A stretch of DNA of 64,000 nt from Dyella_B sp035277725 (GCF_035277725.1 NZ_DATEJY010000069.1:1-64000), one strand, 5' to 3'. Numbered from the stretch's first letter, positions 1 through 9,146 are shown. Made by a program: numbers and translations. Notes: a model not told the origin generated them from the letters alone.

Positions 1-2501
1 GCCTGTTCCGCCTGGTTGATCTCTTTCACGGCCTTGCTCAGCGACGCATCCTTGGCCAGGTTGAAGGAAATGGTCACCGAGGGGAACTGTGCCAGATGGC
101 TGATCACCAAGGGCGACTTGGTCTCTTCGATTTTCGCAATCGCTTTCAGCGGCACCTGTCCACTGCTTGCGGTCTGGCTGGGCAGATACAGATCGCCCAG
201 CGACTGCAGTGTCGGCAATGATTTCGGCTGGGCCACCAGAATCACGCGGTACTGGTTGGACTGGTTGAAGATGGTCGACACGATGCGCTGGCCCAGCGCG
301 TCGTACAGTGCATTGTCGATGGTGGCTGGAGTAATGCCGAAACGCGCCGCAAGCTGGCGGTTCACGTCGACGTTGACACTCAGGCCCTGGTTGTTCAGGT
401 CGCTGGTGACGTCGGAGATCGAGCTGATCTGCTTCATGCGCGCGATCAAAGCCGGCACATATTGCTGGAACGCTTCCTGGCTCGGCCCGCGCAGCACGAA
501 CTGGTACTGGTTGGGCGAAATGGTGGTATCCAGCGTCAGGTCCTGCTCCGGCTGCAGGTACAGCTTGATGCCAGGCACGTTGGCCACTTCCTGCTGGATG
601 CGCCGCGCGATGTCGGCGGCGCTATCGGAGCGATCGTCGCGTGGCTTCAAGTTGATGAGGAAGCGGCCGTTGTTGAGCGTGGTATTGGTGCCGTCGATGC
701 CGACGTAGGAGGTGAGGTTGGTGACGTCCTGGTCTTTCAGAATCGCTTCGGCCAATTGCGACTGACGGTCCACCATGGTGGTGTAGGACACGGAGTTGTC
801 GGCAATGCTGATGCCTTGCAGCACACCGACGTCCTGTACCGGAAACAAGCCTTTCGGAATCACCACGTACAGCACCACGGTGATGGCGAGCGTCAGCAGA
901 AAGGTCGCCAGCGTCGCAGTCTGGTGAGCCATCACGAAGCGAAGGCCGCGTTCGTAGGCATGCAAGGTCTTGTTGAAAAGACCTTCGCTGATCCGCTCGA
1001 AGCGGCTCGGATGGCGCTCGGCTTGCGCACGCAGAATGCGCGCACACAGCATCGGCACCAGGGTGAGCGAGACCACGCCGGAAATCACGATGGTTATCGC
1101 GAGCGTCACCGCGAATTCGCTGAATAGACGGCCAATCACGCCGCCCATGAAAAGCAGCGGTATCAACACCGCAATCAGCGACACGGTCAGCGAAAGGATG
1201 GTGAAGCCGATCTGTCCTGCGCCAATCAACGCCGCATTCAACGGCGTTTCGCCTTCTTCCAGATAACGCACGATGTTCTCGATCATCACGATCGAGTCGT
1301 CCACCACGAAGCCGGTGGCGATGATCAACGCCATCAACGACAGGTTGTCGATGGAGTAGTTGAGTTCGTACATCATCGCCAGCGTGCCGATCAGCGACAC
1401 CGGCACGGAGATGCTCGGAATGATGGTGGCGGGAAGGTTGCGCAGGAAGACGAAGATCACCAGCACCACCAGCACCACGGCCAGGATCAGCTCGAACGCC
1501 GCATCCGCCACCGAGGCGCGGATTTCGCCGGTGCTGTCGTTGACGATATCCACGTGCATGCCAGCTGGCAGCGTGGATTCCAGTTGCGGCAGGATGCGCT
1601 TGATCTGGTCGACCGTGGCGATCACGTTCGCGCCGGGTTGGCGCTGCACGTTCAGCACGATCGCCGGTGTGTTGTTGTACCAGGCGCCTTGTTCGGTGTT
1701 TTGTGCCGATTGCGTAACGCGCGCGACGTCGCGCAAATACACCGGCGCGCCGTTCTGGTAGGAGACGACCGTGTTGAGATAATCCTTCGGATCCTGGATC
1801 TGGTCGTTGCCGTTGATGGTGTAATCCAGATCCGGACCGTCGAAGTTGCCTTTGGGCTGGCTGACGTTGACGTTGGCAAGCAGCGAGCGCAGGTCATCGA
1901 TGTTGAGCCCGTACGAGGCGAGCTTCTGCGGGTCGGCTTCCACGCGTACGGCGGGCACATTGCCGCCGGATGGCGTGACCAGGCCCACGCCGGATACTTC
2001 GGAGATCTTGGTGCCCAGGCGATTGTTCGCGACGTCCTGCAATTGCGTCAGCGACATCGATTTGGACGTCACGGCCAGCGTAAGGATCGGCTGGTCGGCG
2101 GGATTCACCTTCGCATACGTCGGCGGTGCGGGCAGGCCGCTCGGCAACAGGCTGTTGGCGGCATTGAGTGCCTCTTGGACGTTCTGCTCGGCCACGTCGA
2201 GATTGAGCGCCAGATTGAACTGCAGCGTGATCACCGATGCGCCAGCCGAGCTGCTGGACGTCATCTGTTGCAGGCCCGGAATTTCGCCGAGCTGCACTTC
2301 CAGTGGTGCCGTCACCGTGGTTGCCATCACCGACGGACTGGCGCCGGGATAGAAGGTCTGCACCTGGATCGTCGGGTAATCGACGCTGGGCAGCGACGAC
2401 ACCGGCAAGAAGCGCATCGCCACCAGGCCCACCAGCACCAGGGCGATCATCAGCAGCGATGTTGCGACGGGCCTGAGTACGAACAGGCGGGAGATATTCA
2501 T
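1..2501 (-). CDS. RND efflux inner-membrane permease, MdtB/MdtC (HAE1) type, 3' end cut by window
   Basis: Drug/proton antiporter subunit of a tripartite RND pump in the inner membrane. About 833 N-terminal residues are visible; the family is about 1030-1050, so the C-terminal part is missing. It starts MNISRLFVLRPVATSLLMIA, with TM1 at about residues 10-30. A periplasmic pore domain follows, then the central membrane block at about 330-500 with the TM4 motif GFVVDDSIVMIEN, whose adjacent aspartates form the proton relay. The ATG at 2501 is preceded in frame by a stop, so it is fixed. It lies 18 bp behind the adaptor gene, so the two are one operon. MdtABC pumps have two different permeases, and a second one may follow outside the window. 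Family is certain, substrate unknown. Confidence 0.93.
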   Translation of the reverse strand, partial: MNISRLFVLRPVATSLLMIALVLVGLVAMRFLPVSSLPSVDYPTIQVQTFYPGASPSVMATTVTAPLEVQLGEIPGLQQMTSSSSAGASVITLQFNLALNLDVAEQNVQEALNAANSLLPSGLPAPPTYAKVNPADQPILTLAVTSKSMSLTQLQDVANNRLGTKISEVSGVGLVTPSGGNVPAVRVEADPQKLASYGLNIDDLRSLLANVNVSQPKGNFDGPDLDYTINGNDQIQDPKDYLNTVVSYQNGAPVYLRDVARVTQSAQNTEQGAWYNNTPAIVLNVQRQPGANVIATVDQIKRILPQLESTLPAGMHVDIVNDSTGEIRASVADAAFELILAVVLVVLVIFVFLRNLPATIIPSISVPVSLIGTLAMMYELNYSIDNLSLMALIIATGFVVDDSIVMIENIVRYLEEGETPLNAALIGAGQIGFTILSLTVSLIAVLIPLLFMGGVIGRLFSEFAVTLAITIVISGVVSLTLVPMLCARILRAQAERHPSRFERISEGLFNKTLHAYERGLRFVMAHQTATLATFLLTLAITVVLYVVIPKGLFPVQDVGVLQGISIADNSVSYTTMVDRQSQLAEAILKDQDVTNLTSYVGIDGTNTTLNNGRFLINLKPRDDRSDSAADIARRIQQEVANVPGIKLYLQPEQDLTLDTTISPNQYQFVLRGPSQEAFQQYVPALIARMKQISSISDVTSDLNNQGLSVNVDVNRQLAARFGITPATIDNALYDALGQRIVSTIFNQSNQYRVILVAQPKSLPTLQSLGDLYLPSQTASSGQVPLKAIAKIEETKSPLVISHLAQFPSVTISFNLAKDASLSKAVKEINQAEQ

Positions 2502-2519
2502 CAGATCAACGCCTGTCGC

Positions 2520-3782
2520 TTACGACGCGGAAGAGGTGGTGCTGGTATCCGCACCGGTTTTGTGCCTGCGCTTGCCCGTATGCGATGTGGACGATGACGT
2601 CGCCGGCTCGGTGGTGCTGCTTGCACCGGCAGGACGTGCCTGTGCGATGCGGATCTTCGCGCCATCGCTCAGGCGATCCGTGCCGTCCGTCACCACGGTC
2701 TGGCCAGCGGAAAGGCCGGAAAGAATCGCCGTTTGCTTGCCGTCGCTAGGGCCGAGCGTGACCTTGTGCACCGATACGGTGTCATCGCCATTGACCAGGA
2801 ATACGTAATCGCCCGGCGCGCCGGTTTGCACAGCCGGCGTCGGCACCAGCACCGCGTTGTGCAGCGTGTCGACCAACAGTTGCGCGTTGACGAATTCGTT
2901 CGGATACAACGCTTCGTCATCATTGGGGAAGGATGCGCGCAGCGTGACGGTGCCCGTGCTGGTGGCCATCTGATTGCTGATGGCGTACAGCGTGCCGGCG
3001 GCGATCTCTTTGCTGTTGTCGCTGTTGAATAGCGAGACGGGCAACTTCGCGCCGGTGTTGTAACGATCCAATACTTTGCCGAGCAAATTCTGCGGAATGG
3101 TGAACTGCACGGTGGTCGGCTTCATCGTGGTGATCACCACGATGCCGGTGGAGCTGGAAGGCGTAACGTAATTGCCTGGATCGACCAGGCGCAGGCCGAC
3201 CTTGCCGTCGATCGGTGCGGTGATATGGCAATACGTCAGATCGAGATCGAACTGCGCAATATTGGCCTGATCCGCTTTCACCGCCGCTTCGGACTGCTGG
3301 ACCAGGAATTTCTGATCCATGTAGGTCTGCTCGGCGATCGATTTTTTCTGGTAGAGCTGCGTGTATCGACCGAGGTCCGTGCGCGCCTGATCGAGCGTGG
3401 CCTGATCCTTCGCCAACTGCGCTTCGGCCTGTTGCTTGCTGATCTGGTATTGGCGCGGATCGATCTGCGCCAGGAACTGGCCTTTCTTCACATCCTGGCC
3501 TTCCTGGTAGGCCACTTCGGTGAGGTAGCCGCTCAACTGGGGCAACACCGTGACGGTGGCCAGCGGCGTAACCGTGCCAAGCGAATCGATCGTTTCCGGC
3601 ATGTCGCCGAGCTTTACCGTGGCCACGCTCACCACCTGCGCTGGCGCACCAGTGCGTGCTTTGGGCCGGTTGAACAGGTGAAACAGAACCACGGCGATGA
3701 CCACAATGGCGATCACCACGGTCATCCACAGGCCGCGCTTGTTGCGCGAGTGTCCGGCTGTTCGCGGAGTATCCGCACTCAT
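2520..3782 (-). CDS. mdtA: RND efflux periplasmic adaptor, MdtA-like
   Basis: Membrane fusion protein linking the permease to an outer-membrane channel. 420 aa. An N-terminal membrane anchor (about residues 19-40) is followed by the biotinyl-lipoyl half (LSGYLTEVAYQEGQDVKKGQ), an alpha-hairpin (about 110-190), the second lipoyl half (ITAPIDGKVGLRLVDPGNYV) and beta-barrel/membrane-proximal domains (PNEFVNAQLLVDTLHNAVLVP). These blocks match E. coli MdtA closely by memory. The last 45 or so residues are a Ser/Thr/Lys-rich tail not typical of MdtA. The ATG at 3782 follows a GGAGAGGG ribosome site. First gene of the efflux operon. Confidence 0.93.
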   Translation of the reverse strand: MSADTPRTAGHSRNKRGLWMTVVIAIVVIAVVLFHLFNRPKARTGAPAQVVSVATVKLGDMPETIDSLGTVTPLATVTVLPQLSGYLTEVAYQEGQDVKKGQFLAQIDPRQYQISKQQAEAQLAKDQATLDQARTDLGRYTQLYQKKSIAEQTYMDQKFLVQQSEAAVKADQANIAQFDLDLTYCHITAPIDGKVGLRLVDPGNYVTPSSSTGIVVITTMKPTTVQFTIPQNLLGKVLDRYNTGAKLPVSLFNSDNSKEIAAGTLYAISNQMATSTGTVTLRASFPNDDEALYPNEFVNAQLLVDTLHNAVLVPTPAVQTGAPGDYVFLVNGDDTVSVHKVTLGPSDGKQTAILSGLSAGQTVVTDGTDRLSDGAKIRIAQARPAGASSTTEPATSSSTSHTGKRRHKTGADTSTTSSAS

Positions 3783-4096
3783 AACCCTCTCCAGATGCCG
3801 GCTCCTGACTAAAGCAAGAGCGCTTTCGTTTTCAAATGCAGGCCACCGGCGATTCCAGGCGGCGGTAGTCCGTCAACGCGACGGTCGGATTTTTCCTTAA
3901 CGGCCTGTCGCTGACATGGTTGACACTGTCCGGTGTCTTCCGTGTTTCAAGCGATGAATTAACGCATTGGCACATGTCTACAAACATGTCCTCTGGGGGT
4001 TTTTGCAGGCTCCATATTGTGATAATGCGCGTCACAAGCGTGTGCCGCACACGCCTGCAGCAACATGGCTGCCGTGTCTCAGGGCCGGCTTGGGTT
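3783..4096. other. Intergenic region upstream of mdtA
   Basis: No coding potential recognised. It should carry the leftward promoter of the efflux operon. It contains two ACATGT hexamers six bases apart (listed separately) and a short inverted GTGTGC/GCACAC stretch around 4039-4054. The first family A repeat begins at its right end. Confidence 0.5.
3972..3989. promoter_or_regulatory. Candidate operator, ACATGT-N6-ACATGT
   Basis: Two copies of the self-complementary hexamer ACATGT separated by six bases form an 18-bp dyad about 190 bp upstream of mdtA. TetR-type regulators of RND pumps bind dyads of this sort. No regulator gene is adjacent, so the role is a guess from position. Confidence 0.25.
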
Positions 4097-4160
4097 CGTA
4101 GGCTGGAATGAAATCCCAGCGTTTCCATGCATGGCGGTGTCGGGATTTCTCCCAGCCTGC
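4097..4160. repeat. Family A palindromic repeat, copy 1
   Basis: CGTAGGCTGGAATGAAATCC at the left pairs with GGGATTTCTCCCAGCCTGC at the right around a short loop. It lies directly behind the stop of the DMT permease gene. Slightly diverged from the consensus. Confidence 0.8.
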
Positions 4161-4164
4161 AAAC

Positions 4165-5040
4165 TCAGACGATCTTCTGCCGCCGCCACCAGGGCGTGAC
4201 TTTCTCTTCGCGCACCAGCGTGAACAGGCCGGCGCCGAGAATCATCACGATGCCGATCAGCATCGGCCAGTCGAGCTTGTCGCCGAACAGCCAATAGCCG
4301 AGCCCGATGGCCCAAAGCATCTGGCTGTACTGTGTGGGAGCCACGCGGTTGGCCGGCGCAATCAAGGTGGCATACATCAAAAGCACGCCGGCCAATGCGG
4401 CGAGCAGGCCGTAGCCGGCAAGCAAACCCCACTCATGCAGGTTCGGCCAATGGAAATGCGAAAGCATCAACAGACCGCCGATGATCAGCGGCCCCATCAC
4501 GCCCGCGCCATACAGGCTGATGCGCTTTTCGTGTGGACCGGCCATGCGCAATGCGACCACCGACGCGGCGGCGAACAGCCCGCAGATCAGGCCTGCGATA
4601 TCGCCCACGCCCAGTGCGCGAAAGCCCGGTCGCAGCACCACCAGCACGCCCAGAAAACCCACGAACACGGCCGACCAGCGGCGCCAGCCGACGTGCTCCT
4701 TCAAGAAGATCACCGACAGGATGGTCACGAAGATCGGCATCAGAAAGATCATCGTGAACACTTCCGCCATCGGCAGCAGCGTGAACGCCGTGACCGACGC
4801 GATATTGCCTCCGGCACCCGCCAGTGCACGTACCCACCACAGCGACGGGCGCTGCGCCGTGACCGCGTCGCGCCAGCGATCGTTTTTTTTCATGATGAAA
4901 GGCAGTGCAGCCAACCCGAATACCGCGCCAAAGAACACGGATTCATAAGGCGGTACCGAACCGTGCAGCGATTTGACGAACGCGTCGCTGATCGCGTAGG
5001 CGGCGAAGCTGGCGAAGCCGAGAAGGATGCCTTTGATCAT
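4165..5040 (-). CDS. DMT superfamily (EamA) permease
   Basis: Inner-membrane transporter of 291 aa with about ten predicted membrane segments arranged as two EamA repeats (about residues 1-135 and 150-280). Typical marks are the LxFxSLxPxxEVF-like stretch at the end of the first repeat (LLPMAEVFTMIFLMPIFVTI) and the matching APxxxAPxQYxQMLWA stretch in the second (NRVAPTQYSQMLWAIGLGYW). The DMT family exports amino acids, metabolites or drugs; nothing here fixes the substrate. It stands alone between the efflux operon and a divergent outer-membrane protein gene. Confidence 0.88.
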   Translation of the reverse strand: MIKGILLGFASFAAYAISDAFVKSLHGSVPPYESVFFGAVFGLAALPFIMKKNDRWRDAVTAQRPSLWWVRALAGAGGNIASVTAFTLLPMAEVFTMIFLMPIFVTILSVIFLKEHVGWRRWSAVFVGFLGVLVVLRPGFRALGVGDIAGLICGLFAAASVVALRMAGPHEKRISLYGAGVMGPLIIGGLLMLSHFHWPNLHEWGLLAGYGLLAALAGVLLMYATLIAPANRVAPTQYSQMLWAIGLGYWLFGDKLDWPMLIGIVMILGAGLFTLVREEKVTPWWRRQKIV

Positions 5041-5295
5041 GCGTATTCCGAGGATGGCGGCAGGTGGAGCGTGCGGCTGGCCGTCATGCGGATATCCCTG
5101 GGATTCCGCATCAGCCGGTCCTCAAGAACCCCTGAATGTTGCAGGTGCAGCATACATGGGAAGGCGTGAATGACAAGGCCGCGGGATTGGCGCTGATTCA
5201 TTTTCCGATGACTTGCTTACATAGGTTCGGGCCAATGGCGGGTACCGCCTGACGGTCAGGGTGCCGAGGATGGTGCAGGCAGCCGCTGCGCAGAA

Positions 5296-6543
5296 ATGCG
5301 CGCTGCACTGCACGTGCGGTTTGCAGCATTTCCCATCCATCACCGGCAAGGATCGAACGCTTTGTTTCATGGACGATTGCAAGTTTGTACCGTCGGCATA
5401 TTGCTTATTGGCCTGAGCGTTTTCAGCGCACCGGCTGCTGCCGTCGAGGTATCGGATCACTGGGATATCAACGGCGCCGTGCGCCTGCGCGTCGACCACG
5501 ACGATACCCGAGGGATTCATGAATTCGGCGTCGATACGGTGATGCTTGGCGCGAAGTACAACTCCGATACATGGATCGGCGCGGCGGGCTACCGCTTCTA
5601 CGGCAAGGATTATCCGTTCCAGTACACGCGCCGCTTCGGTGACATCCATTTTGCCGAATACGCCTGGGTGGGTTACCGCATCGACCCCGAGCGGCATGTT
5701 GAGGTAGGCCTCAATCAGGTGCCGTTTGGCGTGCAGTCGTTGTTCGGCGACACCTTCTACGAAAGCCTGGGTAATCCTGTTGCGTTGGAAGACTTGTCTG
5801 AAGTCGGCGTCAAATACGTACAGGATCTAGGCGGTTGGAATCTGCAGACCGGCTATTACGCGCGCCCGGCATGGTCGGGGCAGGGCACCAGTCGTGGCAG
5901 CACTTATTCCATCGTGATCACGCCGGCCGATCCATGGGTCGCCGGCGGTACTCGCAACGTGGAGCGCAATCTGTTCGCCGGGCGCGTTGCGCGCGATCTC
6001 CAGACTGGCAATTGGAAAGGGGAGGCGGGCGTTTCGCTGCTCACCTCTACCTTGCATAACCTTGATACGCGACGTGACGGGCGCCGACTCGTTTATGGCC
6101 TGCATTACGCGGCCAACAATGGTCCATGGGGCGCGAAGCTGCAATACGCGCGTCAGCTCATGACGCCTCGAAATCCCGATGGCAGCCAGGTGGTGACGGT
6201 CGGTGGTTACGACGGCACTTTCAATCTTGCCTCGCGCGGCAATCTTTATTCCGTCAACGGCAGCTACGCCGTTCCAGGCAGCTATCTGGGCGGCTGGGTG
6301 AAAGACATCAAGCTGTATTCCAACTACAGCCTCTATCAGAAATCAAACCCGCAATTCCGCAGCACGCAACGTTGGATCACCGGCGCGTCGTTCTCGCTGA
6401 AGTTCCTGTCGATCTACGTGGAATGGCTGGAAGGCCGCAACGATCCCTACCTTGGCGGCAGCGATTATGCGCAAAGCCTGGCTGCCGGCGGCATCGACCG
6501 CTGGCGCGGCCAGCTCTACATGAACATCGGCTATTACTTCTGA
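5296..6543 (+). CDS. Putative outer-membrane beta-barrel porin-like protein
   Basis: 415 aa in the longest frame. The hydrophobic signal segment (VGILLIGLSVFSAPAAA) begins only near residue 33 and a cleavage site is likely after AAA at about 48, so the true start is probably an in-frame TTG near 5380 rather than the first codon. The mature part is rich in alternating aromatic and polar beta-strands and ends in an aromatic residue (MNIGYYF), the usual C-terminal signature for BAM-assembled barrels. It resembles phosphate-selective-porin-like or DcaP-like proteins in general character; I cannot name the family or solute. Apparently monocistronic. Confidence 0.75.
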   Translation: MRAALHVRFAAFPIHHRQGSNALFHGRLQVCTVGILLIGLSVFSAPAAAVEVSDHWDINGAVRLRVDHDDTRGIHEFGVDTVMLGAKYNSDTWIGAAGYRFYGKDYPFQYTRRFGDIHFAEYAWVGYRIDPERHVEVGLNQVPFGVQSLFGDTFYESLGNPVALEDLSEVGVKYVQDLGGWNLQTGYYARPAWSGQGTSRGSTYSIVITPADPWVAGGTRNVERNLFAGRVARDLQTGNWKGEAGVSLLTSTLHNLDTRRDGRRLVYGLHYAANNGPWGAKLQYARQLMTPRNPDGSQVVTVGGYDGTFNLASRGNLYSVNGSYAVPGSYLGGWVKDIKLYSNYSLYQKSNPQFRSTQRWITGASFSLKFLSIYVEWLEGRNDPYLGGSDYAQSLAAGGIDRWRGQLYMNIGYYF

Positions 6544-6558
6544 ATCGATCTGGCGGTC

Positions 6559-6777
6559 ATGCGCAAAGAATTCGATTACATCAACGGTCAATTCGTGGAT
6601 GCGCGCAACGAAGCGGTATACGCGGCAGAAATTACCCGCTATCACGCCGAGTGGGCGCGTCGTATCGAAGGCGAGATCATTCCCAGCGACAATGCTGATG
6701 AGACGATCAACATCAATGCGCCGACGATGATGGCGGCGGAGAAGGGCGCGGCCTTGATTCTGCAAGGCAACCCTTAA
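6559..6777 (+). pseudogene. Remnant of an NAD(P)-dependent aldehyde dehydrogenase
   Basis: A 72-codon frame whose first part (EFDYINGQFVDA) looks like the start of an aldehyde dehydrogenase. The next part (EITRYHAEWARRIEGEIIPS) looks like the region about 100 residues further on in succinate-semialdehyde-type enzymes. About 70 intervening residues are missing, and nothing of the NAD-binding or catalytic domain follows. This is best read as the collapsed relic of a roughly 480-residue gene after internal deletions. It starts 15 bp after the porin-like gene. It could still be translated as a small peptide; I see no independent function. Confidence 0.55.
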
Positions 6778-6792
6778 ACCTCCCCATGCCTT

Positions 6793-6861
6793 CGTAGGCT
6801 GGGATGAAATCCCAGCACCCGCAAGCGGCAAGCAAAGCTGGGATTGTCATCCCAGCCTACG
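6793..6861. repeat. Family A palindromic repeat, copy 2
   Basis: A near-perfect copy: CGTAGGCTGGGATGAAATCC on the left and GGATTGTCATCCCAGCCTACG on the right are complementary arms around a loop of about 20 bases. Located between the aldehyde dehydrogenase remnant and gcdH. Confidence 0.9.
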
Positions 6862-7017
6862 TTATCTGTCCTCGGCCAAGGTTTTTTGGATCGTGAAAGC
6901 CAGGGTCCGCCTTAACGACCGGCTGGCCCCAGGCGGACGGCTGCTGCACCCCGGCATGACCGGAATAAGCCGCCACCGCTACAATGTAGGGCTTCCCCGA
7001 CTGTTCCTGGAACTCCT

Positions 7018-8187
7018 ATGGCAGCCCGTTTGAACCCGCTCGACCTCTACGACGTCCGTTCCCTGCTCACCGATGAGGAGCGCATGGTGCAGGACACGGT
7101 GGGGCGTTTTGTCGACGAAAAAGTGCTGCCTGTCATCGGCGATTGCTTCGATCAAGGACGTTTTCCCGGCGAGCTGATTCCGGACATTGCCAACCTCGGT
7201 CTGCTGGGCGCCACTATTCCTGAGAAATACGGTTGCGCCGGCATGAACGGCGTCAGCTATGGCCTGATCTGCCAGGAGCTGGAACGCGGCGATTCCGGCC
7301 TGCGCAGCTTTGCCTCCGTGCAAAGCTCGCTGTGCATGTATCCGATCTACGCCTACGGCAACGAAGAGCAGAAGATGCAATACCTGCCGAAAATGGCGGC
7401 AGGCGAAATCATCGGTTGCTTCGGCCTGACCGAACCGCACGGCGGCTCCGATCCGGCCAACATGAAGACCAACGCCAAGAAGGACGGCGGCGACTGGATC
7501 ATCAACGGTGCCAAGATGTGGATCACCAACGGCAACCTCGCGCACATCGCCATCGTGTGGGCGCAGACCGAGGACGGCATCCAGGGTTTTATCGTGCCGA
7601 CCGATACCAAGGGCTTCACCGCGCAGGAAGTGCACAAGAAGATGAGCCTGCGCGCGTCCGTGACATCCGCGCTGTTCTTCGACAACGTGCGCGTGCCCGA
7701 CGCTCAGCGCTTGCCGAACGTGAAAGGCTTGAAGGGACCGCTCGGCTGCCTCACGCAGGCGCGCTACGGCATCACCTGGGGCCCGATCGGTGCCGCGCAG
7801 GCCTGCTTGAAGGAAGTGATCGATTACACGCAGGAGCGCGTGCTGTTCGGCCGCCCGCTGGCCGCAAACCAGGCGATCCAGCTGAAGCTGGCCGATATGG
7901 CCCGTCGCATCACTACCGCGCAATTGCTGTCGTTGCAGCTCGGCCGCTTGAAGGACGCAGGCAAGATGGAACCCACGCAGGTGTCTTTGGCGAAGTGGAA
8001 CAACGTGCGCATGGCGCTGGATATCGCGCGCGATTGCCGCGACATGCTCGGTGGCGCCGGCATCACGGTGGAGCATTCGGCGATTCGCCATGCGCTGAAT
8101 CTGGAATCGGTGATCACCTATGAAGGCACGGAGACGGTGCATCAGCTGGTGGTCGGCCGAGAACTGACCGGCATCAACGCGTTCTGA
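7018..8187 (+). CDS. gcdH: Glutaryl-CoA dehydrogenase
   Basis: FAD enzyme that oxidises and decarboxylates glutaryl-CoA to crotonyl-CoA in lysine/tryptophan breakdown, passing electrons to ETF. 389 aa, full length. Seen: the glutaryl-binding stretch RSFASVQSSLCMYPIYAYG (residues about 94-112), the acyl-CoA dehydrogenase signature GCFGLTEPHGGSDP, WITNG in the FAD-contacting strand, the FGRPLA..Q motif and the catalytic glutamate in TYEGTETVH (E369). This arrangement is specific to GCDH rather than general acyl-CoA dehydrogenases. The ALDH7-type gene at 31.2 kb could act earlier in the same pathway. The ATG at 7018 gives the expected N-terminus. Confidence 0.96.
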   Translation: MAARLNPLDLYDVRSLLTDEERMVQDTVGRFVDEKVLPVIGDCFDQGRFPGELIPDIANLGLLGATIPEKYGCAGMNGVSYGLICQELERGDSGLRSFASVQSSLCMYPIYAYGNEEQKMQYLPKMAAGEIIGCFGLTEPHGGSDPANMKTNAKKDGGDWIINGAKMWITNGNLAHIAIVWAQTEDGIQGFIVPTDTKGFTAQEVHKKMSLRASVTSALFFDNVRVPDAQRLPNVKGLKGPLGCLTQARYGITWGPIGAAQACLKEVIDYTQERVLFGRPLAANQAIQLKLADMARRITTAQLLSLQLGRLKDAGKMEPTQVSLAKWNNVRMALDIARDCRDMLGGAGITVEHSAIRHALNLESVITYEGTETVHQLVVGRELTGINAF

Positions 8188-8278
8188 TCCTTTCCTTTTG
8201 GAGGGGGATTGCGGTAAGTGCTGATTGTCGCGATAGAAATAAACCGGAGCGAGCCGCTGTGGAGGTTCAGGCAAGCCT

Positions 8279-8320
8279 TGACCCCTCACCTCAATCCTCT
8301 CCCCGGAGGGGAGAGGAGGC
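8279..8320. repeat. CTCTCCCC/GGGGAGAG palindromic repeat (family F)
   Basis: CCTCTCCCC followed by GGGGAGAGG, two bases apart, forms a strong hairpin, preceded by ACCCCTCACCTCAATC. This sequence type is common between genes in Xanthomonadales. It sits between gcdH and the acetyltransferase gene and could also slow read-through from gcdH. It lies in an open stretch in frame with the acetyltransferase and would lengthen that protein wrongly if the far upstream start were chosen. Confidence 0.7.
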
Positions 8321-8373
8321 GAACGCGGCGCACGAAGCGCGCTACGCCAGTTGATAAACGCTTGGAGCCAACC

Positions 8374-8916
8374 GTGTCGATCCACGATATCCGCATCATC
8401 GAAACCGAGCGCCTGATCCTGCGTCCGCCGATCCACGAGGATTTCGACGCCTACGCCGCCAACATGGCCGATCCCGATGCAGCGCGTTTCATCGGCGGCG
8501 TGCAATCGCGCCCCGTCGCGTGGCGCGGTTTTCTCTCGCTCGCCGGTGCCTGGATGATCCAGGGTTTCTCGATGTTTTCCATGATCGAGAAATCCACCGG
8601 CCGTTGGATCGGCCGATTGGGTCCGTGGTATCCGGATGGATGGCCCGGCAACGAAGTGGGCTGGGCACTGGTGCGCGATGCATGGGGCAAGGGCTACGCG
8701 TATGAAGGCGCGGCGGCGATCATGGACTGGTCGTTCGAACACCTGGGATGGAGCGAAGTCATCCATTCCATCAACTCCGATAACCAGCCATCGATTGCGC
8801 TGGCCAAACGCTTGGGTTCGCGGTTTCAGCGCCACTCGAACCTGCCGGAGCCCTACCAGGACGTGCGCGTCGAAATCTGGGGGCAGACGCGGGAAGAATG
8901 GTTGCAGCGGCGATGA
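8374..8916 (+). CDS. GNAT-family N-acetyltransferase (RimJ/RimL type)
   Basis: 180 aa. Transfers acetyl from acetyl-CoA to an amine; the substrate is unknown. Begins SIHDIRIIETERLILRPP, the usual RimJ/RimL opening. The acetyl-CoA loop region reads WALVRDAWGKGYAYEGAAA, the family's R/Q-x-x-G-x-G/A equivalent, and is followed by NSDNQPSIALAKRLGSRF. I chose the GTG at 8374 because it has a GGAG site 7 bp upstream and starts at the conserved N-terminus. A start at 8218 would translate the palindromic repeat. The stop overlaps the next gene by ATGA, so the two are translationally coupled. Confidence 0.88.
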   Translation: MSIHDIRIIETERLILRPPIHEDFDAYAANMADPDAARFIGGVQSRPVAWRGFLSLAGAWMIQGFSMFSMIEKSTGRWIGRLGPWYPDGWPGNEVGWALVRDAWGKGYAYEGAAAIMDWSFEHLGWSEVIHSINSDNQPSIALAKRLGSRFQRHSNLPEPYQDVRVEIWGQTREEWLQRR

Positions 8917-9146
8917 GCGGCGTCATTCTGCAATCCGTCATCAGCTGTCCGCATTGTGGTTGCTCCAGCGAGGAAACCATGCCGCTCGATGCTTGTGTGT
9001 TTTTCTACGATTGCCCGGGCTGCAAGGCGCTGCTTCGTCCCAAGGCGGGCGATTGCTGCGTGTTCTGCTCGTACGGTTCGGTCAAATGTCCGCCCATTCA
9101 ATTGCAGCCTGCGAACGCCAGTTGCTGCGGCCATCGTGATCATTGA
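8913..9146 (+). CDS. GDCCVxC-motif small cysteine-rich protein
   Basis: 77 aa. Contains the diagnostic GDCCVFCSYGSVKCPP segment plus an upstream pair of CxxC-type clusters (SCPHCGCSSEETMP and YDCPGCKALLRP). This is the GDCCVxC family, in which some members carry selenocysteine; here all positions are cysteine. The spacing suggests metal binding or redox chemistry, but no function is established to my knowledge. The ATG at 8913 overlaps the acetyltransferase stop (ATGA) and sits at the family's usual start. Confidence 0.82.
   Translation: MSGVILQSVISCPHCGCSSEETMPLDACVFFYDCPGCKALLRPKAGDCCVFCSYGSVKCPPIQLQPANASCCGHRDH

Noticed and set aside
4108..5169. Open frame opposite the DMT permease
   Set aside because: The leftward frame encodes a clean 10-TM EamA protein; the rightward one is a low-complexity His/Gln/Arg shadow.
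8218..8373. 52-codon N-terminal extension of the acetyltransferase
   Set aside because: Encodes the CTCTCCCC palindromic repeat; the conserved domain and ribosome site point to the GTG at 8374.
6979..8835. 618-codon leftward open frame opposite gcdH
   Set aside because: Antisense shadow of gcdH and the acetyltransferase; His/Arg/Gln-rich sequence with no domain and no ribosome site.
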